NCBI GenBank assembly: GCA_001970955.1
Contig: MPUH01000134.1
Span: 33,708 to 97,707 of the forward strand
Source: Stentor coeruleus
Taxonomy: Eukaryota; Ciliophora; Heterotrichea; Heterotrichida; Stentoridae
Direction: 5' to 3'
DNA length: 64,000 bases
The position numbers and the translations under genes were made by a program. Positions within the stretch are counted from its first letter, which is position 1. Each line of letters starts with the position of its first letter. Positions 1 to 9,384 of this stretch are shown piece after piece. The notes below the pieces were generated by a model. It did no database searches, was not told where the DNA came from, and worked only from the letters and a program-made list of their open reading frames with translations.

Positions 1-1506
1 AAATAGAATATTCTGTATGATTAACTTAATTAGAGCACAATACCCCGGGTAGATATTTAATCTAGCACTACTTAAGAATATTTTGATTAGTTTGGTATAG
101 TAGCTTATAATAAAATTTTGATTTAGTCTACCATTAGAGATTATAATCAAAATGTTTTAATTAGGGACATTTTATTTATGTATTTATTTTCGAAATATGA
201 TCTTATTTTAAGGTTTTAAGATTAAAAAATGATCCAGCAGTGTTTTCTGATAGATTTTTCTATATTGTAATTTGATTTATTGATTTCTTTTAATTTCCTA
301 TTGATTCAATATTTTATAATACTCTAAATCATATTTCTTCAGTAAAAATAATAATAAGTGTATAGATTTTAGAAAACTAATCAAAGATTTTCTTTTATGC
401 CAAAAGCTTAAAAATTTAAGATATTTCACTTATTTTTATATCAGAATTTTTTTTGTATAACTGAGTTTTAATAAAAAAACTAACATATAAATGGTAAAAT
501 TTGCCAAAACTAATAATATTATATTCCTGATTATATTTTAAATATAAAGTCCAAACAGTGCATAATTTGATAAAAAAACTTTTTTGTACTTTTTGCTGTT
601 AACCATAAGACAAAATATTAAAATATTATGCCAAAAAGAGGAAATTTTATTTATATTCCAAAAAATGAGTTAACTAAAAGTTTTTTTTTTACTTAAATGA
701 TCATTCAAATTCAAGACTTTAATATAATATCAAGATATTTTCATACAACACAAATTTTACTTAATAAAATTAAACTTTATTATAATAATGTACTATTCTT
801 ACTTTTGGCTATTTTTTTATGTTTAAACCTACCATCAACAATTGACCCAAATGAATTTACAACAAAAATAATAATTTCATATAAATTCAAACTAATACTA
901 ATAAAATACCTTGCCTAATAGAATTTTTATTATCATAATACTTTTCATACTGATAAACCTTAGAAACCCATCTTCAACAAGCAAATTCAATTTTACAGGC
1001 AACTACAAAGAATTTAATGTAAATTTTGCAAAAAAATCGATTATAATAAAATTAAGGAAATGTAGAGTTTCCTGATGATAAGTACCTAAAAAATTCTTAA
1101 CCAGTAAAGATTACAAAGGAATCACAGATTGGAATATGAATGCTTATATGAATTTGATAATTTTAAGTGCTTTTCAGCTGAAATAGGGTAAAATGTTTAT
1201 GATAAGCATTAGGAAAATCCTTTAAAAATCAAACAGCATATTAGACTTAACCCATGCTATGCTTTTATAATAAAAAATATTTAATATGGAAGTTAAAAGT
1301 ATTGAAATGCTTTTTTACGTCATAAATTATACAAAGCTTCAGCAATCTCTGATAAAAAAAAATAATCATCCTTACTAAGTTCATGATTTAAACTTTATAT
1401 ACAAAATAATAAAACCATCTATTCATTTTAACTAATTTACTACTAAAATAATTACTTTAACTCATATGATTATAATTAAGATAAGGTTAAAATTTTATAA
1501 AATGCT
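1..1506. other. gene-poor AT-rich stretch
   Basis: No intact gene is supported here. A 73-codon open frame at 697-918 is low-complexity and resembles nothing I recognise. Its frame continues to about 1290 as readable protein-like text (for example CKFCKK near 1025) interrupted only by TAA and TAG. That could be a decayed gene or chance in AT-rich DNA. Confidence 0.4.
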
Positions 1507-1918
1507 TTAATATGCTTTAGATATGTTGATAATTTTAATCAACTGAGAAATTTCTTTATATTCATTGTCAGTAAGGGTCGGCTTTCTTCGAATGCTTTTA
1601 ATTGGAGACAATGACTCTTTTTCATAACACTTAAAATAAGATTTTCTTATAAGTGGTTTAAACTCAAAGTCTTTCGATGCTGGAAAACTTGGAATTTCAA
1701 GGTGTTTTAATTTTTGATGATATTGGAAATGGGTAATTTTTAATGTTTTTATTATAAAATTGTAAAATTTTATTATGAAAATGCGAATTTACTAAAGCAT
1801 ACTTTTCAGTGCTGGCTAATGGAGATATGCTTTCTTTACTTCTTAAAGCGATTGTTTTTTGTCTTTGGATTTGCTTAGGACTAGTTTCTTGGGTTTTTTG
1901 TTTGGGAGCTTTTTGCAT
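1507..1918 (-). pseudogene. frame-broken member of a small local gene family
   Basis: An ATG at 1918 opens a frame (MQKAPKQKTQE...) that stops at 1697. A second frame, shifted by one base, continues to a TAA at 1507-1509 and reads LEIPSFPASKDFEFKPLI, then RKSYFKCYEKESLSPIKS. This second part aligns with the C-terminal half of the two intact genes at 3224-3592 and 4704-5069 (shared pattern L.YKH.IEKAYFK.Y....SPIK). No 15- or 16-nt GT-AG intron that would rejoin the frames was found, so a frameshift is the simplest reading. Function is unknown. It could still be a live gene if the base count here is a sequencing error. Confidence 0.55.
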
Positions 1919-2401
1919 ATTTTATTATATTAGTTCCATTTTTTAAATCGTCAAAACTATCAGTATCCAATAGAAAAATGAATGATATTAAAAATTTTAA
2001 TGCTTTTGGGAAAATGTAAATTTAAAATGAATTTACGATTTGTATTGATATTAAGCGAAATCTTGAAGAATTTATTATAAGATTATATGGGACTAAGATT
2101 TTTTAAGTAAAGTTGAGATTTTGAATTTTATAATAAATAAACTGTAACATTTTTCATTCTTAATTAAATATTCAATTTATTCGATCTAATCCTGATAATT
2201 ATGCTTATCTTTCTTTGTGTTCCACATTTTTCATTCTTAATTTAATATTCAAAATATGTATTAGATTAATTTAAATATAAAACCAAAGGCCATAAAAGCC
2301 AATTATTTAATTCATAAACATATTATAAATCAAGAAATTGGAGGATACAAAAGACAAAAATTAGCATAGAAACTTCATAAGAGCTCTTATATTAAAAAAA
2401 A

Positions 2402-2422
2402 ATATATATATATATATATATG
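2402..2422. repeat. AT dinucleotide microsatellite
   Basis: About ten uninterrupted AT units lie in the gene-poor left end. Confidence 0.9.
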
Positions 2423-2706
2423 CATTCAATATACATTAAAAATCCTAATAGACTTTATATTCTCACAATATAAAACATAAAATTCACTAGCTGGTCTTCT
2501 TTTAGAAAGTCTTATTTGATTAAGATATTCTTGATTCAAAATGTATTCTAAATAATAGGATTTTTGATGAAGCTTTAATATTTTATTACATATTGTATCA
2601 TAATTTATATTAAACTAGTATATGCCTAGGATTAAGAATTTTCTAACAAGACTATAAATTCATTTAACCTTAAATTATGGAAAAAAATCCGGGATAATAT
2701 AAATAA

Positions 2707-2729
2707 GAATTTTTCTANGAATTTTTCTA
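2707..2729. other. single-N gap flanked by 11-bp direct repeat
   Basis: The N at 2718 has GAATTTTTCTA on both sides (2707-2717 and 2719-2729). This is the shortest of eight such sites and fits an unmerged contig overlap. Confidence 0.7.
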
Positions 2730-3223
2730 TGAAGAAACATTAAAAGATAGAAAGGAAAACGAAATAACACTTCCTTTAAGCAAAATGTTTAATTCAACTA
2801 AATTATTTTTAATTCATAAAGAAAAGAACACAATGCCTAAATCTTAAAAAGGATAACAAATTCCAACAAAATATCATTAGCTTATCTTCGCATGAACTAA
2901 AACTATTTAAAGGTTATTTTTCTAAAAAAAGTTAATTAATCAATGATATTCTCGCATAAAAAGTATTATAATTTATATATATGGCAAAAACTATGAAATT
3001 ATCTTATAGTAATAAGCAATACTAAATCATTCAAAAAAAATAGTTTAAACTAATTCTAATATAAACAACCTAAAAATATTTGATTGAATTCATTGTAAAC
3101 TGAATTTATTTATTTTATCCTAATACTCTAAATATTATCTATAATTTAAGCTTTTAATTGTATCATTTCCCAAAAAAGAAAGTAAAAAATTATAAGTTTT
3201 AATGATTAAGCCTTTAATACTAG

Positions 3224-3592
3224 CTATATCTTTTTTTTATTATTTAATAAATGAATCAAGAGAACTATGTCTTTTGCATCATTCTCAGTCATTTCATTAT
3301 CTTTATTTTTATGACCTTTTATAGGTGATATAGGTTGGCTAGTGTATTGTTTAAAATATGCTTTTTCTATAAGATGTTTATACTTCAAGTCTTTTGGTGT
3401 TAAAGAATTTGTAATATCTAAGCATTTTACTATAGACTGAAGTTTGGCAGAAGAACAGGCTAAAGACTTTTGCTTGCCAAACTTGGGAGAACCTATGCGA
3501 TTGGAATGCCTTAAGGGGGAATACAAAGTATTTTTGCTTCCTCTAGGATTTTTAGCTAAAGCTATCATTTCCATGATTCTATTTATAGCCAT
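3224..3592 (-). CDS. small unknown protein, local gene family member 1
   Basis: A 122-residue basic protein beginning MAINRIMEMIALAKNP. It is a clear paralogue of the gene at 4704-5069: both start MAI.xIMEM and share the block K.LIEKAYFK.Y followed by SPIKxHK, then a tail with D.KDIV.LI.LLNNKK. A frame-broken third copy lies at 1507-1918. Conservation of the start, the SPIK motif (a possible proline-directed phosphorylation site) and the Lys-rich end between copies supports a real coding gene. No domain, signal peptide or membrane segment is visible and I do not recognise the family. The copies are spaced about 1.5-1.7 kb apart on one strand, which suggests tandem duplication. Confidence 0.65.
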   Translation of the reverse strand: MAINRIMEMIALAKNPRGSKNTLYSPLRHSNRIGSPKFGKQKSLACSSAKLQSIVKCLDITNSLTPKDLKYKHLIEKAYFKQYTSQPISPIKGHKNKDNEMTENDAKDIVLLIHLLNNKKKI

Positions 3593-4703
3593 AGTTTTGA
3601 TTTAATAAGATACTTGTTTAAAAAGAAGATATGAAGCGTTTATGTTTAGAGTTATGAAGGAAGTATATAAGCTTTGTAAGTATTAAGTGAATATTAATAA
3701 AAGAAAAAAATATAAGATAAATCGAAATTTGAGAATTTTTGTAATTTTTTGAGAATTATGCTTGTGGTAATAAAAATTAGAGGATTTAATGCTGGGAATC
3801 GAGTTTTTGCTTTGGAAAGGTCGAAAATTCTAGGTTTAGTGAGTATGGGAAAATATTGGAAATATGTCAGAAATACAAAATTTCGAAGAATTCTAGAAAT
3901 ACCAAAACAAATAATAAAACTTATCTAAGGGTAGAAAATATTAACATTATTATATGTGAAGTGATTTCATAGTAATTAGTTGATAATATCTTATTATTGA
4001 AATTTTATGTTTTACTTTCATAAAAAATCGCTTCTGAGATATTTTTCCATTGTAAATTGTTTATAAACTATGGTTTTTGCATGATTTATGATTTAAGTTT
4101 CTAATATACTAAGTCTAATGATTAATGAAGATAAAGATGAATATTTTCTTATGAGAAATTAGCTAGTTTAGATACATGATTTGTGATGATTTAGTCTATT
4201 TAGTTGTAATTTGTATACCTTGTTTAATAGATTTTTTTGCAAATTTGGCACTTTTGAAAATTGGAAAGACTTGAAATTGCATCTTCAACAAGTAGCTTCA
4301 ATTTTCAAAAATAAAACAACAGATAATTAGTTGATTTTGAAGATTAAACACAAGAACTTCTGGTATCAAGTTCTTTAGCTTAAAACTATGACAATGCACC
4401 CCCAGCTTAAAAAATACTTAACCTCTTGAATAAGATATAAAGTAAAGTATAAATAAATATATTTATTGTAATCAGCATAGATTAAATCCTAATTTTCTTA
4501 TATTCGTTTGCTATAAAGGCAAACCTCACATTAAGTAACCAAAAAAGTTCAATCTAATTCTAAATAAACTGAATTTACCTACAAAGCCATAACTACTATG
4601 ATTATTCTCTAAATTATCCCTTTATTTAAACTCAATTCAAGTCCTTAAATCCAATCTAATCCCAAAAAACCAAAGACATAAATTAAAAATAATTATTTCC
4701 AAA
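3593..4703. other. intergenic, no gene seen
   Basis: AT-rich spacer between two paralogous small genes. A short stretch near 4285-4325 (CATCTTCAACAAG and flanks) resembles one near 980-1015, which supports segmental duplication of the region. Nothing else is visible. Confidence 0.5.
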
Positions 4704-5069
4704 CTAATTCTTTTTATTATTAAGTAAATCAATCAAGAAAACAATATCTTTCGTATCATTCTCATTAATCCCATTAATTGTACTCTTATGACTTTTTATA
4801 GGGGATATCGATTCATTTGTATATGGTTTGAAATAAGCTTTTTCTATAATATGCTTATATTCCAAATCTCTTATTGTTAATGAACTTGGAATATCTGAAC
4901 TTTTTATAATATACTGATGCTGAGCAGAAGGACTTCCTAAAGTCTTAAACTTATCAGCTTTGGGAGAAACTATATTGTGTAAAGGCTTAGGGGAGAGATG
5001 TAAAGATTTTTTCCTTTCTGTAGGATTTTTAGCTAACGTTATCATTTCCATTATGTTAATTATAGCCAT
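4704..5069 (-). CDS. small unknown protein, local gene family member 2
   Basis: A 121-residue protein beginning MAIINIMEMITLAKNP, paralogous along its whole length to the gene at 3224-3592. The best-conserved region is DLEYKHIIEKAYFKPY followed by SISPIKSHK. The middle is Ser/Lys/Pro-rich and poorly conserved, which suggests a disordered linker. There is no transmembrane segment or known fold. Divergence between copies, with identity kept at the start, the central motif and the LLNNKK tail, looks like constraint on protein sequence. Function is unknown. Confidence 0.65.
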   Translation of the reverse strand: MAIINIMEMITLAKNPTERKKSLHLSPKPLHNIVSPKADKFKTLGSPSAQHQYIIKSSDIPSSLTIRDLEYKHIIEKAYFKPYTNESISPIKSHKSTINGINENDTKDIVFLIDLLNNKKN

Positions 5070-5445
5070 AGCTTTGACATTAATAAGATAAAGAAATTCA
5101 GTAGTTAGGGTAAATGAAAATGTAAAAGTTGTATCTTTAGAGGAATAAAGGGGTTTATAGTTTAGATAAACATTTTATGAATGCTTATTTAAAGAAGAAA
5201 AAACATGAGAATGTGAAACTTGAGAGATTGGAATTTTTTTAAAGAATTGAGACTATTGTGGTAAAAATAAAGCTAGAGATCGATTTGTATGAGATTTTTG
5301 TCTTGAAATGCTTAGGTTTTTAGGTTTGAGTGAAGATAAAAAGACTTTTAAAAATATGTCAGAAATACAATAATTCGAAGAATTCTAGAAAATAGATAAA
5401 GTAGAGGATTTTATTAGCATAAAAGTAGGAAATATTATATAGTTC

Positions 5446-5548
5446 AGGTGTAAGAAGGGATTTCAGAATGTGATGAGTATAATAATTTCTTTATTGNAGG
5501 TGTAAGAAGGGATTTCAGAATGTGATGAGTATAATAATTTCTTTATTG
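5446..5548. other. single-N gap flanked by 51-bp direct repeat
   Basis: The N at 5497 separates two identical 51-bp copies (5446-5496 and 5498-5548). It is intergenic and looks like an unmerged assembly overlap. Confidence 0.85.
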
Positions 5549-5804
5549 GAATTATGCATTTTTTTATTATATAAAAATGCTTAGTTCCTAAGATTTCTGA
5601 GGGTTTTTTTGCAAAAGTTTTCGATTATGATTTTTTGCTTTATTTTTAATTCAAAATGCTTATATTATGTTAAATAGTTTAATGATTTAAAAAGGTAATA
5701 CTTAAAGTTTTAGTGTGTTTAAATCGAAATTATAACATTTGTATGTAATGATAATCAGAATTTTTATATACTATTATAACTTCATATATTAATTATTCTA
5801 AACA

Positions 5805-6594
5805 TCTTCTGATATTCAAAGAGTAAGATTATCTTTGATGAGTCTTAATATTGAAGTAGTTTTCTTATAAGCTTTTTTAACAAGTTTTTCCAAAGCTTCA
5901 TCAAATGTAGTCTTAGCAAGATCACAAGCTTTAGTTGGCTTTTTTCTAAGCTCATAGTAAAATACTTAAAAATTAAGACGAACTGGGTTATTTACAACTA
6001 AAGATTTGCCGGCATCTTAGCTCTAATATTGGCTTGATAAGTTTTTTGAATATCTTCAGCATCACCTACTTCAGTCATATAGAAAAAATAGTCTCCTTTC
6101 ATTTTAAGATTAAAGAATTCAACTTCATCGACTGCCCGACCTTTTAAAAGCTTGGAGTCAATGAGATTGATTAGTTCTATGTATGAAGATCTTTTTTCAA
6201 TACATATTTTTTATTCACTTATGAGAGATATAAATGCTCAGAACATCGGCTTTTCTGCTTTTCTTCATAGCTTCTAATGATTCTCTAAGCATTATGTCGC
6301 TCACTTACAGCTTGTTTGCAGGCTACAATTAATAGGGTTTTTTTCTTCATTTTTAGGTCACCGCTTGCATCTTCTATTAGAGTTCTTATGTAGTTTATCA
6401 TGTTAGCGTATCTTTCAGAATTAGGGTTTTGGGATTGGCTTGGTAATTGAGATTTTATTGGGCGTTTGGGATTTTATTGTTTTTAGGGTTTATAATTTAT
6501 TAGGATATAGGTATGGTACTAAATAATTTCCATAAAAAATACTCTCAGAATGCTTTGCCAATTTCGCTTTGTAAATCACTTCTTCTTTCGACAT
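5805..6594 (-). pseudogene. decayed 14-3-3 protein gene
   Basis: Fragments in several frames match 14-3-3 proteins in order. The start MSKEEVIYKAKLAKHSE lies at 6594. Next comes SERYANMINYI, then KQAVSERHNA-stop-RIIRSYEEKQ, where the stop replaces the conserved Trp of ASWRII. After that come FFNLKMKGDYFFYM (family YYKMKGDYYRY) and NPVRLNF-stop-VFYYEL. The C-terminal part is ACDLAKTTFDEAL followed by LRLIKDNLTL-stop, where TGA replaces the Trp of LTLWTSD. Frames shift several times and a segment after the N-terminus has been replaced by unrelated sequence. A functional 14-3-3 binds phosphoserine clients as a dimer; this copy cannot encode one. The two Trp-to-stop changes are single G-to-A steps. 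Family identification is firm; exact ends are approximate. Confidence 0.85.
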
Positions 6595-7267
6595 TTAAGC
6601 TTAGCCATAGATTGGTAGATAATAATTAATTCAGATGTTGGCTAAGGGAAAAGCTAAAAGAGGTAGCTACTTTTTAAGCATTTAAAGTTTCTTATTTGAT
6701 TATAAAATACATGAGTTAAATTCATTTGCTAAATTTTTAAAATTATAGCATTTCACTATGAATTTTGTATTTATCCAATTCACTTTGACTACAAATTCTT
6801 TATCATTACGAAAAATGCATCTGACTCTTATTATATATTAAGTGTCAAACCTTAGTATAATAAAATCATGATTTAAAAGAGTATTTCTTGCTTGCATAAT
6901 AGAAATAAATTTTGGTTTGATTTCTTGAATTTAAAGAAGAAAAATAGTTTATTTATGTTTAAAGATTGAATCATGTGTATGCTTATATCCCTATAAATAT
7001 ACTTATGCTTTATAGTATCGCTTTATATTTGTATTAACTCCTATAAGAAGATTTAGTAAAATATCGATTCAATAATAAGTTGATTATATTTTTTGTATTT
7101 TAGAATGTTGTACTTTATATTTTATTTAAAAAAATTATAAAGGTTTTATAGGCTTAGGTTTTTAGTTTTATTTTTAAGACAATTTTGTCCTACTTGTATT
7201 TTGAATTAGTGCATATATATTTAGTTAAGCTATGGAAAATTAATATAAGCCATTTATATACATTTAA
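6595..7267. other. intergenic, no gene seen
   Basis: AT-rich spacer between the 14-3-3 pseudogene and the CDPK gene. The last 60 bases contain TATATATTT and TTTATATACATTTAA immediately before the CDPK start, plausible promoter or 5' UTR sequence, but no defined element can be assigned. Confidence 0.4.
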
Positions 7268-8707
7268 ATGGGTTGTGCTATTTGTAAAGTAAAAAACCAA
7301 GAAAAACAATTAGTTAAAAGGAGAAGGAGCACAGAAGAATCTTTGACTGTGGAGAATTTTATAAGATTTTCTTCACTTTCAAGATTTGATGATTATGAAA
7401 TTCTATCATGTTTAGATAAAGGCTCATTCTCAAATGTTATGCTATGTAAGCATATACCGACAGGCCAAAAAAGAGCAGTTAAAGTCATCAGAAAGTTTCC
7501 TTTGAATGCTGATCAACTAAACGCCGATTACGGTCTAGCAGAAATGGCAATTCTCAGACAACTGGATCATCCGAACATAATAAAAACTTATGAAATTTTT
7601 GAAGACAAAAACTGTTTTTACTTACCCCTCGAGTACTGTATGGGAGGAAACTTAAAAACCAAGCAGCAACAAAGAAAAACCATATCAGAAGCTTCAGTCG
7701 CCGAAATCATGTACCAGTTACTATTAAGCCTAGCCTATATCCACGAAAAAAACATAGTTCATAGGGATATCAAACTAGAAAATATCCTTTTAGAATCAAC
7801 TAAAGGTTGGAACATAAAACTAGCTGATTTCGGAAACGCGACTCTCTTAGAAAAAAACGTTTTATTAAATGACAACTTTTTTACTCCAGAATACACTGCA
7901 CCTGAAGCTCTAAAAGGATCATATCGTGAAAAAATCGATATCTGGAGTTGTGGGATAATCCTATACATCCTCATAACTGGAAATAACCCTTACAATAAAA
8001 AAGGTTCAGCTGCAATACGAAAAGAAATCATTGAAAATCCTTTCAAAATAAACAATTATACATTCAACAACCAAGGATTACTTTTAACTGACTTTGCTAA
8101 AGGGCTTTTAGATATCGACCCAGACACAAGACTTTCTGCTAAAAAAGCTCTTTACCATCCTTGGTTAACATATACTAGAACCAATAAAATACCATGTTCA
8201 TCACTTCCTAAAGTAACATTTCCAAGTCATAAATCAAGATTAGCTAAAGGGATAATGATTTATATATTAACTTGTTTAATAAAAAGTCCTGATATTGAAT
8301 CTTTATCTAATCTTTTTAGACTTATCGATAAAAACCGAAATGGGACTATAGAAAAATTTGAACTTGAAAGGGAACTTAATAAAACCCATAGTGAAAAAGA
8401 TTCAGAAGAATTAGTTAAGGTAATTTTTGAAGAGTATGATCTAAATAAAAGCGGGAATATTAAGTTTTCTGAGTTTCTTATTGCGTTTTCTGATCATAAA
8501 AAGTACATGAATAGAGAATTGATTGGAGTTGCATTTGATAAATTTGATAGAGGGAGAAAAGGGAAGATAAGTTTAAAAGACATTGAGGATATTATCGGTA
8601 CATTAGATTCTAATTCTGAAGAAAATAAACTTGTGAGGAATGCGATTAAGAGAAAAAAGTACTTTGAGAAAGCTGAGTTTATAGAGTTCATTGAAAACTT
8701 GTCTTGA
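7268..8707 (+). CDS. calcium-dependent protein kinase (CDPK-like)
   Basis: A 479-residue Ser/Thr kinase fused to EF-hands. The N-terminus MGCAICK carries Gly2 and Cys residues, expected to be myristoylated and palmitoylated for membrane attachment. The kinase domain (about 42-300) has GSFSNV in the glycine loop, the ATP-binding Lys at 72, HRDIKLEN (165-172), DFG (187-189) and APE (211-213). After a junction region come three recognisable calcium loops: DKNRNGTIEKFE (354-365), DLNKSGNIKFSE (391-402) and DRGRKGKISLKD (427-438). The fourth EF-hand, near 460-475, is degenerate. In the family, Ca2+ binding to the EF lobe relieves autoinhibition. The gene ends in TGA, unlike most neighbours, with a TAG two codons on. 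No intron is needed. Confidence 0.95.
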   Translation: MGCAICKVKNQEKQLVKRRRSTEESLTVENFIRFSSLSRFDDYEILSCLDKGSFSNVMLCKHIPTGQKRAVKVIRKFPLNADQLNADYGLAEMAILRQLDHPNIIKTYEIFEDKNCFYLPLEYCMGGNLKTKQQQRKTISEASVAEIMYQLLLSLAYIHEKNIVHRDIKLENILLESTKGWNIKLADFGNATLLEKNVLLNDNFFTPEYTAPEALKGSYREKIDIWSCGIILYILITGNNPYNKKGSAAIRKEIIENPFKINNYTFNNQGLLLTDFAKGLLDIDPDTRLSAKKALYHPWLTYTRTNKIPCSSLPKVTFPSHKSRLAKGIMIYILTCLIKSPDIESLSNLFRLIDKNRNGTIEKFELERELNKTHSEKDSEELVKVIFEEYDLNKSGNIKFSEFLIAFSDHKKYMNRELIGVAFDKFDRGRKGKISLKDIEDIIGTLDSNSEENKLVRNAIKRKKYFEKAEFIEFIENLS

Positions 8708-8810
8708 GATTAGATAATTTTATGTATAAATAAGTATCTTCAACGTGAATTTTTATACTAATACTTTATTTTTTTTACATTATTTAGGGAAGATACTATA
8801 ATTAGTTAAT

Positions 8811-9350
8811 ATGAACTCAGAACACTATCAAAGAAAAAACTCTCAAGTGACAATATGTGTTAAAGATCTATATAAACCCATACAACATCCTGTATATAAT
8901 GGTTCTAATCGAAAAGACCTTCCATCTTATAGATTTAAAATTTTAAGCTGCAGGCATAATTTCCAATCTGCATCCTCAGCTTTAGGAAGCCAAAACAAAA
9001 TTAGTAGTCAAAGATATTATAAACCTAAAATTCAAGGATTAATGATACAAATGCTTTTATCATCTCCTAATTCCATACCCACAAAAAATAATTTATCTAG
9101 TGTCATAATTCCTTCATCTATAAAAAGGCCTAGTTCTAGTAAATTTACTAGAAGATATTCACATTCAAATGAAGATTCACAAAATAACCCAAGAAGAAAT
9201 ATATCATGTAGCCTTCAAGCTCAGAAAATTCATCTTAATTCATATGTATTTCCTAAAACCAACATAAAAAAATTTAGAATCCAAAGGTCAAAAGATAAGA
9301 GAATAATTCCAATACCTAAAGTTGAGTATTTGACTGGCTGGGAAGTTTAG
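8811..9350 (+). CDS. small basic protein of unknown function
   Basis: A 179-residue protein rich in Ser, Lys, Arg and Asn, probably largely disordered. It has no visible signal peptide, membrane segment or known domain. It contains repeated Ser-rich basic tracts (IKRPSSSKFTRRYSHS) that could be kinase targets. The ATG at 8811 is the first in frame and is preceded by an A/T-rich leader. Its stop is only 34 bp from the start of the COG2-like gene. Open frame, start context and tight packing support a real gene; I do not recognise the family. Confidence 0.65.
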   Translation: MNSEHYQRKNSQVTICVKDLYKPIQHPVYNGSNRKDLPSYRFKILSCRHNFQSASSALGSQNKISSQRYYKPKIQGLMIQMLLSSPNSIPTKNNLSSVIIPSSIKRPSSSKFTRRYSHSNEDSQNNPRRNISCSLQAQKIHLNSYVFPKTNIKKFRIQRSKDKRIIPIPKVEYLTGWEV

Positions 9351-9384
9351 CTATAGTCATTTCTCACTGAATATTTTAATAAAT

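Larger units (their letters stand above)
1919..3223. other. intergenic, no gene seen
   Basis: AT-rich DNA without a supported gene. It contains an AT dinucleotide repeat near 2402 and a single-base gap at 2718. No tRNA or obvious structured RNA was seen. Confidence 0.5.

Noticed and set aside
697-918. 73-codon plus-strand open frame
   Set aside because: Low-complexity AT-rich translation, no homologue recognised and no conserved copy; listed only as part of the unannotated left end.
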